Shown here in pieces: positions 1 to 8,586 of a stretch of DNA of 64,000 nucleotides (position 1 is the first letter of the stretch; every line of letters begins with the position of its first letter). Under the pieces are notes generated by a model. It was not told the origin of the DNA. It ran no database searches and saw only the letters and a program-made list of their open reading frames with translations. Made by a program: the position numbers and the translations under genes. The DNA is from Larkinella insperata (GTDB lineage Bacteria; Bacteroidota; Bacteroidia; Cytophagales; Spirosomataceae): contig NZ_CP110973.1 in the NCBI RefSeq assembly GCF_026248825.1, positions 3,801,001 to 3,865,000 of the forward strand, in the 5' to 3' direction.

Positions 1-55
1 GTGAGTAACTTGTGGGAGGTTTATCTTTAAAGTAAAGAGAAGAAGCCCGAAACCT

Positions 56-1087
56 ATGCGAAGTAAACAACCAACCATCTGGGACATCGCCATCAAACTG
101 AACGTTTCCATTTCGACCGTCTCCCGGGCGCTGCGAAACGCGCCGGACATCAACCCGGACACGAAAAAAGCCGTGCTGGATTTGGCCCACGAATTGGATT
201 ATCAGCCCAATACCATTGCCGCCAGTTTGCGGAAAAATAAAACCGACATCATCGGGGTGCTGGTGCCGGAGTTTGTGCATGCGTACTTTCCGAGCGTGAT
301 TCTGGGGGTGCAGGAAGTGGCTAATGCCGCCGGTTACAAGGTCATGATTGGGCAGTCGAACGAGTCGCTGGAAATTGAGAAACACAATTTGCAGGCCATG
401 CTATCAAGCCGGGTAGACGGTGTGATCATGGCCATTACGCGGGAGACGAATGAATACGACCACATTCTGGCGGCTCAGCGGAAAGGCTTGCCGGTGGTGT
501 TTTTCAACCGGATTGTCGATGAACTGCCCGGCTCCAAAGTGCTGGTCGACGATTATCGGGGGGCATTCCGGGCGGTCGAACACCTGATTCAGACGGGATG
601 CCGGCGGATTGCCCACCTGGCGGGCCCCGAAAACCTGACGATGAGCCGCAACCGGCTGAATGGCTACATGGATGCGCTGAAAGCCCACCAGTTTCCGGTC
701 GATGAAACGATTATTATGCCCTGCGATTTTGTGGAGGGCAAAGCGCGGGCCTGTACGCAGCAGTTGCTGGACGGGCCGAACCGTCCCGATGCATTATTTG
801 CCGTCAACGACCCGACGGCCATCGAAGCCCTGGTTTGCATCCAGGAAAACGGGCTGGCCATTCCGGCTGACATTTCGCTGGCCGGGTTTTCCAACGCGCC
901 CCACAGTGCTTTCGTGACGCCCCCGATGACGGCCGTGGTGCAGCCGACCCATGAAATTGGCCGGGTGGCCGCCCGGCTGCTGCTCCGGCAGATCGAGGAA
1001 GGAGCCACCTTTGTGCCCGAAACCCAGACGTTGGATACCACGCTGGTCATTCGCAAATCAACGCATCCGGTTCTGAATACCGTCTGA
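56..1087 (+). CDS. LacI-family transcriptional regulator
   Basis: A 343-residue DNA-binding repressor or activator of the LacI/GalR family. The N-terminus (about residues 7-30) is a LacI helix-turn-helix (TIWDIAIKLNVSISTVSRAL), followed by the hinge helix with YQPNTIAASLR. From about residue 60 the protein is a periplasmic-binding-protein-like effector domain (DIIGVLVPEF, then FFNRIVDELPGSKVLVDD). Length and domain order are normal for the family. In Bacteroidota such regulators often control sugar catabolism, and the effector is probably a sugar or sugar derivative, but no target operator can be identified. The gene starts 56 bases into the window, so its upstream neighbours are unseen. The gene downstream is an unrelated reductase with its own promoter-like element. 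Confidence 0.93.
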   Translation: MRSKQPTIWDIAIKLNVSISTVSRALRNAPDINPDTKKAVLDLAHELDYQPNTIAASLRKNKTDIIGVLVPEFVHAYFPSVILGVQEVANAAGYKVMIGQSNESLEIEKHNLQAMLSSRVDGVIMAITRETNEYDHILAAQRKGLPVVFFNRIVDELPGSKVLVDDYRGAFRAVEHLIQTGCRRIAHLAGPENLTMSRNRLNGYMDALKAHQFPVDETIIMPCDFVEGKARACTQQLLDGPNRPDALFAVNDPTAIEALVCIQENGLAIPADISLAGFSNAPHSAFVTPPMTAVVQPTHEIGRVAARLLLRQIEEGATFVPETQTLDTTLVIRKSTHPVLNTV

Positions 1088-1189
1088 CCGGAAACGGTTT
1101 TGCCGGGAAGCCAGAAGCCATTCCGGATTTGTCGCAGTCGCCCCCCATCAAAGGCATACCGGCAACCCATTCCCGAAGACCGTATCTAC

Positions 1190-1197
1190 TACTTTTG
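1190..1197 (+). promoter_or_regulatory. Bacteroidota -7 promoter element (TACTTTTG)
   Basis: TACTTTTG matches the Bacteroidota -7 consensus TAnnTTTG and lies 17 bases before the ATG of the DHFR-like gene. No convincing TTG -33 element is seen at the expected distance, so the call is tentative. Confidence 0.4.
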
Positions 1198-1214
1198 TCA
1201 AAACCAAAGCACCG

Positions 1215-1790
1215 ATGAGAAAGCTAAAACTTCAGGTACAGATAACCGTTGATGGATTTATAGCCGGTCCTAATGGCGAAATGGATTGGCTGGTTTACAA
1301 CTGGGATGACGAACTGAAAGCGTACGTAACGGAACTAACCGAACCGGTTGACTGCATTGTTTTGGGCCGAAAACTGGCACAGGGGTTTATCCCTCACTGG
1401 GCCGCCCACCCGGAGCTGGAAGGGGCCGATAAATTCAATGGTTCAAAAAAAGTTGTTTTCACCAAAACCCTCGACCAGTCGGAATGGGAAAACACCGTGC
1501 TGGCCCAGGGCGATCTGGTGGAAGAAATTACGAAGCTGAAAGAACAGGAGGGGCAGGACATCATCGTGTACGGCGGGGCGACGTTTGTATCAGCCCTCAT
1601 CACCCACAACCTCATTGACGAATACCATTTATTCGTCAACCCAGCCGCAATCGGAAATGGGATGCCCATTTTTCGGGAGCTTGACGGCCAGAAACCGCTA
1701 ACACTGGTGAAATCAAAAGCCTTCGATTGCGGAATTGTCGTTCTGCATTATGAGCCGAAAAATCCTGATGAAGCGACTCCCGCATCATAA
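1215..1790 (+). CDS. Dihydrofolate reductase family protein (RibD C-terminal-like)
   Basis: A 191-residue cytoplasmic protein with the DHFR/RibD C-terminal fold. It begins LKLQVQITVDGFIAGPNGEM, the first strand and substrate loop of the family. DCIVLGRK lies near residue 45, and the NADPH-binding loop IIVYGGATFVSALI lies near residues 117-130. It resembles the many stand-alone YyaP/YwjB-type reductases of Bacteroidota rather than true folate-pathway DHFR, so it probably reduces an unidentified substrate with NAD(P)H. It appears monocistronic: it has its own -7-like element upstream and a strong bidirectional terminator just after the stop. Confidence 0.88.
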   Translation: MRKLKLQVQITVDGFIAGPNGEMDWLVYNWDDELKAYVTELTEPVDCIVLGRKLAQGFIPHWAAHPELEGADKFNGSKKVVFTKTLDQSEWENTVLAQGDLVEEITKLKEQEGQDIIVYGGATFVSALITHNLIDEYHLFVNPAAIGNGMPIFRELDGQKPLTLVKSKAFDCGIVVLHYEPKNPDEATPAS

Positions 1791-1792
1791 TT

Positions 1793-1821
1793 AAACAGCC
1801 TGATCATACCTCAGGCTGTTT
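1793..1821. terminator. Bidirectional hairpin terminator
   Basis: A perfect 11-bp stem (aaacagcctga / tcaggctgttt) with a 7-base loop lies between the convergent DHFR-like gene and NHL-repeat gene. A/T ends on both sides fit termination in both directions. Confidence 0.8.
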
Positions 1822-1841
1822 GGTCGGTCAAATGGGTAGCT

Positions 1842-4703
1842 TTACTGGCGAAGCACCTTGAGCGTTAGCTGGTTGAGGCCGCTGGTGGTGCGAAGAAACA
1901 GCAGGCCGGGGGCGGCCTTGCCCACCGGCAGCGTCTGCTGCTCGACCCGCCCCGCCCGTTCAATCTGGCGCTGACTGACCAACCGGCCCTGACTATCCGT
2001 CAGTTGCAACTGGATCGGCTGACCTTCCGCACCCCGAATCTCCACCTGCACCTGATCGTTGACCGGATTGCCCAGAAGCCGTACCTGAAGCCCGGCGGGT
2101 TGATCCGCCGACCGGCGTTCGTATGAACAGGATAGGTCGGCAAAATGCGGAGACCTTTTGAGGAGGTAGTTGCTGCCCAGCACCCGCACCCGTAGCTCAT
2201 CCGTTGGCAGGCCATTGATCGGCAAAGAAAAGGCGTGAGCACCGTTTCCTTTGCCGGCTTCCTCCAAATCGTGCCGGTAGGCATTGGCAACGGTACTGCG
2301 CCATTCTAGCAGCGCACCCGAACTTTTTTCCGTGAGGAGTTCTACCGTCAGGGGCGTGTTTGGCTGATCGCGGTTCCAGACCCAACCCCGCAGCATAGAG
2401 CATTCCACGCGATCCAGGTAGCCTTCAAAGTTGCCGGTTACTGACGTGGTGGACTCCGGATACACCGTTAGCGCAAAGCTGACGCTGTTGTTGGCGCCAT
2501 TGGGGTCGGTTGCGGAGTAAGTTAACAGAAACGTACCCACCTGATAGGCCGAACCCGTGATGGTTCGATTTGGCGCATTAAACTCGAGCGTTTGGGGCAA
2601 GCCGTGGAGCGCGTAGGTGAGCGATTCGCCTTCCGGATCGGTAAATGCTGGCAGGATCGCCGAAAACCGTTGCGATACCCGAGCCGTCATTGGGGCAAGC
2701 GTTGGTGCAGTAGGGGGCTGATTGGTGCCAGACGTAGGATTCGGCTGACAGATCACGGCTCTGGGAGAACCTTTCAGGATAAAACTGCTGCCGGCAACCC
2801 GGGCCGAAAGAATATGCCGAAAACCGTCCTTCAGCCCGTCGGGAAGGGTGTAACGAAAAGCGTGATAACCGTTTCCTTTTCCGTTGTCGAGTAAATCCTG
2901 CCGAAAATCACCCGCAGACAGGGTGGCAATGACGTTCGGGCCATCCAGGATTTCAACGGAAAGGGCCGTGTTGACCCGGTTGTAATCCCAGGCCCAGCCC
3001 CGGAAACTTTCGCAATCGCCCCCGTAGATGTACCCGTCCAGGGCCGCCTTAGCCACGGGCGGGGCAACGTGGACCATAGCCGTGCTGGTTGCGGTACCAC
3101 AACTGCCCTGGGTGCAGGTGGCCGAGTAAACCAGCGTACCGATTGCGGAAGTGGGCACGGCTATGTCTCTGGTAGTTCCGGTGGAACCGTCGGAACCCGT
3201 CCAGTTGATCGTTCCTCCCGTACATCCGCTGACCGTCACGCTGACGAAAGGCGTATTCTGCGTTACTGTTGTGCTGCCGGGGGCGCTGCTGGCCGGGTTC
3301 AATGCCAGCGTCAGGGAGAGCTGGGCACTTACGCGAAAAACCACGTAGGATGTTGCGCTGCGTTGGCCATCGGTACCCGTAGCAATCAAGGTAAACAAAG
3401 TCGGATCGTTTATCGAGGGGGCGACGAAAGTGGGCGTAGCTCCGGTCGCCGTCCAGGTGCCCGGCTGACTAACTTTGGTAGTTTCATTATACGTCTCGCT
3501 GCGCCAAGTGTAGGAAGTGGGAACGAAGCCCCAGGCTGTCGTTGCCGTTAAACTGATGGGCTGGTCCGGACATACTGGGTTAACGATCGCTGAGGGCGAT
3601 ACCGCAACGGGCGTCATTCGGCGGATGCGGTAATTGTAGCTATCGGCAATAAAGATGTTACCGCGGTTATCCAGGGCTATTCCCAGAGGATCCCGAAAAG
3701 CAGATATGTCAATAGACGCACCGTCGCCACTGAAGCCGTAGTAATCATTGCCCCCCAGCAGGATTACATTGCCCGCCGGATCAACTTTATAGATATAACC
3801 GCGCGTGGAGATAACAATAAAGTTACCCAGTCTATCCGCGGCAATGCCATAGGGCGAATTCAGGTAGTTCAGCTCCGGTACTGTATACGATGTAATAGTC
3901 CCGGTCGTATCTATTTTTCGAATGCGATTTTCATTAATAAAAAATAGATTCTCCTTATCGTCCAGCACCATACCGGTTAATCCGCTGATTGCTGCCTGCG
4001 TGGCCGGGCCGTTATCGCCACTAAGACCCGCGGTGCCGTTGCCCGCAACCGTGGTGATAAGGCCGTCGGGAGTCACCTTGCGGATGCGGGAATTGGCATT
4101 GTCGGCAATGTAAAGATTATCCCGGCGATCTACTGCCAGCGCAATGGGGGTGTTTAGCGTAGCCTGACTGGCGGCACCGTTATCGCCACTGAAGCCCGCT
4201 GTGCCCGTGCCGGCTGCCGTCGTGATGGTGCCCGCGGGCGTCACTTTACGAACGCAATGGTTGCGTGAATCAGCCACAAAGAGATTCCCCTGGCGATCCA
4301 CCGCGACACTCACGGGCTTGCCCACCGCGGCCTGTGTGGCTGGTCCTCCATCACCGCTGTACCCGTCTGTACCGTTGCCCGCTACCGTGGTGATGATACC
4401 GGCAGCATTGACCTTACGGACGCGGTGATTTTCGGTATCGGCAATGTAGAGATTTCCCAGCGTATCCACCGCCACGGCGTGCGGAATATTTAACCCGGCC
4501 TCAGTCGCTAAAATGTTATCACCATTGTAGCCACGGTAATCGGTACCGGCCACCGTACTGAGCATTTGCGCCCGACCCGTCAGGGAAAAGAAGAGCAAAA
4601 TCAGCAACGCACCCGCTCGGGTTGTCAATTGCTCTTTTCTATTTTTGAAAAAATACCGGCTCTCTTGCCAGCAAGCCCGAAAGCAACTGAGTAGCGATTC
4701 CAT
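1842..4703 (-). CDS. Secreted NHL-repeat protein with T9SS C-terminal sorting domain
   Basis: A 953-residue secreted or surface protein. A hydrophobic signal segment spans about residues 28-45, ending LTGRAQ. Residues about 50-370 hold five or six NHL beta-propeller repeats with recurring NLYIADxxNxRIRKV and ITTVAGNGTxGxSGD. An Ig-like stretch follows. Then come two related domains of about 100 residues (about 553-655 and 758-860), each with a C...GWxW motif and GKGNGxHAF. Between them is a dystroglycan/cadherin-like domain (about 664-755, FTDPEGESLTYAL). The last 80 residues (GNPVNDQVQVEI, DSQGRLVSQRQI, APGLLFLRT) look like a type IX secretion type A sorting domain. Enzymatic activity is not evident; adhesion or ligand binding at the cell surface is inferred. 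It is divergently oriented to the beta-helix gene. Confidence 0.85.
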   Translation of the reverse strand: MESLLSCFRACWQESRYFFKNRKEQLTTRAGALLILLFFSLTGRAQMLSTVAGTDYRGYNGDNILATEAGLNIPHAVAVDTLGNLYIADTENHRVRKVNAAGIITTVAGNGTDGYSGDGGPATQAAVGKPVSVAVDRQGNLFVADSRNHCVRKVTPAGTITTAAGTGTAGFSGDNGAASQATLNTPIALAVDRRDNLYIADNANSRIRKVTPDGLITTVAGNGTAGLSGDNGPATQAAISGLTGMVLDDKENLFFINENRIRKIDTTGTITSYTVPELNYLNSPYGIAADRLGNFIVISTRGYIYKVDPAGNVILLGGNDYYGFSGDGASIDISAFRDPLGIALDNRGNIFIADSYNYRIRRMTPVAVSPSAIVNPVCPDQPISLTATTAWGFVPTSYTWRSETYNETTKVSQPGTWTATGATPTFVAPSINDPTLFTLIATGTDGQRSATSYVVFRVSAQLSLTLALNPASSAPGSTTVTQNTPFVSVTVSGCTGGTINWTGSDGSTGTTRDIAVPTSAIGTLVYSATCTQGSCGTATSTAMVHVAPPVAKAALDGYIYGGDCESFRGWAWDYNRVNTALSVEILDGPNVIATLSAGDFRQDLLDNGKGNGYHAFRYTLPDGLKDGFRHILSARVAGSSFILKGSPRAVICQPNPTSGTNQPPTAPTLAPMTARVSQRFSAILPAFTDPEGESLTYALHGLPQTLEFNAPNRTITGSAYQVGTFLLTYSATDPNGANNSVSFALTVYPESTTSVTGNFEGYLDRVECSMLRGWVWNRDQPNTPLTVELLTEKSSGALLEWRSTVANAYRHDLEEAGKGNGAHAFSLPINGLPTDELRVRVLGSNYLLKRSPHFADLSCSYERRSADQPAGLQVRLLGNPVNDQVQVEIRGAEGQPIQLQLTDSQGRLVSQRQIERAGRVEQQTLPVGKAAPGLLFLRTTSGLNQLTLKVLRQ

Positions 4704-4862
4704 GTCAAATAATCAAGAAGTAAGGGTGTAGGATTAGTATACGCTAAGGTAACCAATCCGGTGTTGCGAATAGAAATATTTTTAGGCCGTATAGTAGTTT
4801 AGGATGTACCGGTAGTAAGAAAACCTATCGGGCTGCTTTAAGATGACGTACACTCCTAAACC

Positions 4863-6965
4863 ATGCATAAGACTGCTCCGCTTCTCCTACTGGCTGGCCT
4901 GTGGCTGCTGGTGATTAATTCGTTTGCCCAGACGATTTACGTGGCTCCGTCGGGTAACGACCAAAACCCCGGAACAATCCGGAAACCGCTGGCGACGCTG
5001 GCCGGTGCCCGTAACCGCGCCCGGTTGCTGCGTCGGCAGAAGCCGCCCGTCGGCCCCATCGAAATTGTGGTTCGAAAGGGGGAGTACGTGCTGGACGAAC
5101 CGCTCTTGCTGACGGCCGAGGACGCGGGGACGGAAAAAGCCCCGCTGGTGTTCAGGGGCGAACCAGGCGACATGCCGGTGCTCTACGGCGGCATCCGGCT
5201 GAAAGGCTTCGAGAAAGTGTCGGATAGCCTCTGGAAAACCGAGGTGCCGGACGTAGGGCGGTACGGCTGGCGATTTGAACAGCTTTACGTCAACGGCCAG
5301 CGGGCCACCCGCGCCAAAACGCCCAACGATGGCTTTTACCAACCGAAAGCGGTCACCGAAACGGTATTGAACAAAGGAACAGGGGAGGCCGCCAAGTTGG
5401 CCGCCCAGAAAATTACCGTTCCGCTGGAAAGCCTGTCCTGGCTGACCGGCCTGCCCGACGCCGAGTTAAACCGCGCCGTGGTGACGTTTTACCATCACTG
5501 GGACAATACCCGCAAACCGATCCTGTCCGTCAGTCGGGCCGACACTGCGATTTACATGACCGGCGGTGGCATGAAACCCTGGAATCCGATTACCCGCCAT
5601 TCGCTGTTTGTTCTGGAAAATCTGAAAGCCGCGCTGGATGCACCGGGGGAGTGGTTTCTCGAACCGACCGGTACGCTCTATTACCGCCCCCGGCCCGGCG
5701 AAACCATCGGTAAAACAACCTGTTTTGCGCCGGTTCACGAAAAGTTTATAATCGTCAAAGGCGACGAAAAAAGTGGCCAGCGCGCCCGAAACATCCGTTT
5801 TGAAAACCTGTCGTTTCAGGTGGCGGGGTATCAGATGCCGGTTTTGGGAGTGGAACCGGAGCAGGCAGCCGCATCGACCGAAGCCACGGTGCAACTGGAT
5901 TTTGCCGATCAGATTAGCTTCATCAACTGCGAAATCGCCCACACCGGTGGCAGTGCCATCTGGTTCCGGCGGGCCTGCGCCAACGGGCGGGTCGAACGGT
6001 GTTATCTATACGATCTGGGAGCCAGTGGCGTCAAGATCGGCGAAACCGTCATCCGGCCCGATTCGTCGGAAGTGACTCACCACATTGTTGTCGATAATAA
6101 TATCCTGCACTCGGGCGGCCATGTGTTTCCCTGCGCCGTGGCGCTGGTGATTTTTCACGGCCGGGACAACGTGCTGTCGCACAACGAGGTGGCCGATTTT
6201 CGGTATTCCGGCGTGTCGGTCGGCTGGGTTTGGGGGTACGCGTTTAGTCCGTCCAAACGGAACCGGGTCGAGTACAACCACATTCATCACCTGGGCTGGG
6301 GCGTTTTGAGCGACATGGGCGGGGTGTATACGCTCGGAGCATCGGAGGGAACGGTGGTGGCCAATAATGTCATTCACCACATTTACGCGTTCGATTACGG
6401 CGGCTGGGGGCTCTATACCGATGAAGGCTCGACGGGAATTGTGATGGAAAACAACTTGGTGTATGCCTGCAAGAGTTCGGGATTTCACCAGCATTATGGC
6501 CGGGATAACATCATCCGCAACAACATTTTTGCCGACAACATCAAGGCGCAGCTTCAGGGCACGCGTGTTGAACCGCACCGGTCGTTTTTGTTTACCAACA
6601 ACATTATCTACTTCGACAAAGGCACCCTGTTAAGCAGCCGCTGGGGGGAATTTAACTTCCTGTCGGACCAGAATTGTTACTGGGATGCCCGGACCAAAGA
6701 GCCGACGTTTGGCAAACTGACCGTGCAGGAGTGGCAGCAGACCGGTAAGGACCAGCATTCGATTGTGGCCGATCCGGGTTTTGCCAATCCGGCGGCCCAT
6801 GATTTCCGGCTGACCCGCACGGACGTGATCCAGAAGATTGGCTTCAAACCGTTTGACTACAGCCAGGCGGGGGTTTACGGCTCCATTGCCTGGAAAAACA
6901 AGGCCGTGATGGATTCGGGGGTCGCCCAGGAATTTGACGAAATGGTGGCCCGTCGCGAAAAATAA
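4863..6965 (+). CDS. Secreted right-handed parallel beta-helix repeat protein
   Basis: A 700-residue exported protein. A signal peptide covers residues 1-22 (LLLLAGLWLLVINSFAQ). The mature start TIYVAPSGNDQNPGTIRKPLATL is the standard opening of Bacteroidota pectate-lyase-like beta-helix proteins. From about residue 300 many N/V/I-rich turns (IRFENLSF, HHIVVDNNILHSGG, NRVEYNHIHHLGWG, GIVMENNLVYACKSSGFHQHY, NNIIRNNIFADN) build a right-handed beta-helix. Such proteins are mostly polysaccharide lyases or glycoside hydrolases (some GH families act on galactan or carrageenan), but no substrate can be named here. It is 9 bases upstream of an SGNH hydrolase and probably co-transcribed, consistent with a two-gene polysaccharide-processing unit (inference). 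Confidence 0.88.
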   Translation: MHKTAPLLLLAGLWLLVINSFAQTIYVAPSGNDQNPGTIRKPLATLAGARNRARLLRRQKPPVGPIEIVVRKGEYVLDEPLLLTAEDAGTEKAPLVFRGEPGDMPVLYGGIRLKGFEKVSDSLWKTEVPDVGRYGWRFEQLYVNGQRATRAKTPNDGFYQPKAVTETVLNKGTGEAAKLAAQKITVPLESLSWLTGLPDAELNRAVVTFYHHWDNTRKPILSVSRADTAIYMTGGGMKPWNPITRHSLFVLENLKAALDAPGEWFLEPTGTLYYRPRPGETIGKTTCFAPVHEKFIIVKGDEKSGQRARNIRFENLSFQVAGYQMPVLGVEPEQAAASTEATVQLDFADQISFINCEIAHTGGSAIWFRRACANGRVERCYLYDLGASGVKIGETVIRPDSSEVTHHIVVDNNILHSGGHVFPCAVALVIFHGRDNVLSHNEVADFRYSGVSVGWVWGYAFSPSKRNRVEYNHIHHLGWGVLSDMGGVYTLGASEGTVVANNVIHHIYAFDYGGWGLYTDEGSTGIVMENNLVYACKSSGFHQHYGRDNIIRNNIFADNIKAQLQGTRVEPHRSFLFTNNIIYFDKGTLLSSRWGEFNFLSDQNCYWDARTKEPTFGKLTVQEWQQTGKDQHSIVADPGFANPAAHDFRLTRTDVIQKIGFKPFDYSQAGVYGSIAWKNKAVMDSGVAQEFDEMVARREK

Positions 6966-6974
6966 CTTGTCCCT

Positions 6975-8237
6975 ATGAAACGGATTGCGGTCTTTTTCCT
7001 GCTTGTCTGTGTTTCCATCGGAAGTGTTCGGGCCCAAACCGACACGCTGTCGGAAAGCCGGGAATTTCTGGTGCGGGCCGGGTTGCCCAATTTTTTCCAG
7101 AAGCTCCGGAAAAGCGCGCCCGTTTCCATCGCCTATTTCGGGGGCAGCATTACCGAGGCCAAAAACGGTTGGCGCGAGCAATCGCTGAAGTGGTTTCAGG
7201 AACACTACCCGAAAGCGAATCTGACGCACATCAACGCGGCCATTGGCGGAACCGGCTCCGATCTGGGCGTTTTCCGGCTTCAGCAGCACGTACTGGAGCA
7301 TAAGCCGGATCTGGTATTTGTGGAGTTTGCGGTGAACGACAGCAGCCAGCAGCCGGACAAAATTCACAAGGCGATGGAAGGGATTGTGCGGCAAATCTGG
7401 CGTCAGAACCGGAACACCGATATCTGTTTTGTGTACACCCTCAATGCGGCTATGGCCCCGACGTTGCTGGCGCACCGGATGCCCAATTCCGTGCGGGCGA
7501 TGGAGCAGATTGCCAATCATTACAGGATTCCGTCCGTACACATGGGGCTGGAGGTCATTCGGTTAGACCGGCAGGGTAAGCTGGTCTGGAGCGGCAAAAA
7601 AGAAGAGTTTCCGGATAAGGTAGTTTTTTCGCCCGACAAAACACATCCCTATTCCGACACGGGCCACCGGCTGTACACTCAAGCACTAACCAACGCCATC
7701 CAGTCGCTGGCTACCGTCGGGCGGCCCGGTGCGCATCCCGTTCCCGAACCGTTTGTGGCCGACAATTGGGAACACGCGCAGATGATTTCGGTCCAGTCGC
7801 TGACCAAACAGGGCAACTGGCAGGAGTTGAAACCGGACAACGACACCGTCGCCCGGAAGCTGCGAAACCGCTTCCCGTATCTGGTCAAGTCAAACCAGCC
7901 GGGCGCGTCGATTCGGGTAAAATTCAAGGGGACGGTTGCGGGGCTATACGATGTCATCGGGCCCGGCTGCGGACAATACGCGGTTACCGTCGATGATGCC
8001 CCGGCTGCGCTTTTCCCCCGCTTCGACAGCTACGCGACGTATTATCGGTCGAACTACTTTTTCCTGCCGACCCTAGCCGATCAGACGCATACCGTCACCC
8101 TGACGGTTTCGCCCGAACCGCTGGACAAAGCCGCCATCCTCCAGAAACGCAACCAGACTATCACCGATCCGCGTCGGTACGCCGAAAACGCCGTCTACGC
8201 CAGCCAACTCCTCATCATCGGTCAACTGGAAAACTAA
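6975..8237 (+). CDS. Secreted SGNH/GDSL-family hydrolase
   Basis: A 420-residue exported esterase-like enzyme. A signal peptide covers residues 1-21 (RIAVFFLLVCVSIGSVRAQ). SGNH blocks are present: nucleophile block FGGSITE with Ser58, glycine block IGGTGSDLG, asparagine block VEFAVND, and the terminal DxxH block DKTHPYSD with Asp221 and His224. About 150 residues follow the catalytic domain and probably form a beta-sandwich. Family members remove acyl groups from carbohydrates. The preceding beta-helix gene suggests both act on the same glycan in the periplasm or outside the cell (inference). Confidence 0.88.
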   Translation: MKRIAVFFLLVCVSIGSVRAQTDTLSESREFLVRAGLPNFFQKLRKSAPVSIAYFGGSITEAKNGWREQSLKWFQEHYPKANLTHINAAIGGTGSDLGVFRLQQHVLEHKPDLVFVEFAVNDSSQQPDKIHKAMEGIVRQIWRQNRNTDICFVYTLNAAMAPTLLAHRMPNSVRAMEQIANHYRIPSVHMGLEVIRLDRQGKLVWSGKKEEFPDKVVFSPDKTHPYSDTGHRLYTQALTNAIQSLATVGRPGAHPVPEPFVADNWEHAQMISVQSLTKQGNWQELKPDNDTVARKLRNRFPYLVKSNQPGASIRVKFKGTVAGLYDVIGPGCGQYAVTVDDAPAALFPRFDSYATYYRSNYFFLPTLADQTHTVTLTVSPEPLDKAAILQKRNQTITDPRRYAENAVYASQLLIIGQLEN

Positions 8238-8256
8238 CGAACCGCTCAATCCCCAC

Positions 8257-8392
8257 CAACCCCGTCAGGGGTTGACGCTGGATAACCCCGGGTGTAGCCC
8301 GGGGCGGCCCGGAAGAGAGGACGCCTAGTGCGCCCGTCCGCATCGCAAACTCTAACCCTAGTCACCTGGATGCCCTGGATTGCAATCCAGGG
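8257..8392. repeat. Cluster of GC-rich palindromes (REP-like intergenic region)
   Basis: The 349-base gap between the SGNH gene and the tldD start (8238-8586) has no gene but several hairpins: a 7-bp stem at 8257-8263/8268-8274 (caacccc/ggggttg), a 7-bp GC stem at 8286-8292/8298-8304 (ccccggg/cccgggg), and a perfect 20-base palindrome at 8373-8392 (half-site ccctggattg). The layout resembles REP-type repeats found in Bacteroidota intergenic DNA. No other copy was seen in this window. The first two hairpins could also act as a terminator, though no T-run follows. Confidence 0.55.
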
Positions 8393-8586
8393 ATAGTTAA
8401 GGTCAAGCCTTGCAGGTTTGTTGGATGGTTTCGGTAAAACAGGAGGTGTTTGGCTGCTGAGGCATTTTCAGGACTTTTGGAAAGGCGATAGTGTAGATTG
8501 GCAGATAAATGTCTGTTTTTTGCGGAAAACGCAGTTCAAATCCAAAGGCTTTCCTAACTTTCGGTTTTACTAAATCCATCAACACA

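Noticed and set aside
8509..8586. Longer N-terminus for tldD copy 1 starting at 8509
   Set aside because: The 26 additional residues precede the twin-arginine motif and would bury the signal peptide. The ATG at 8587 puts the Tat motif at the N-terminus.
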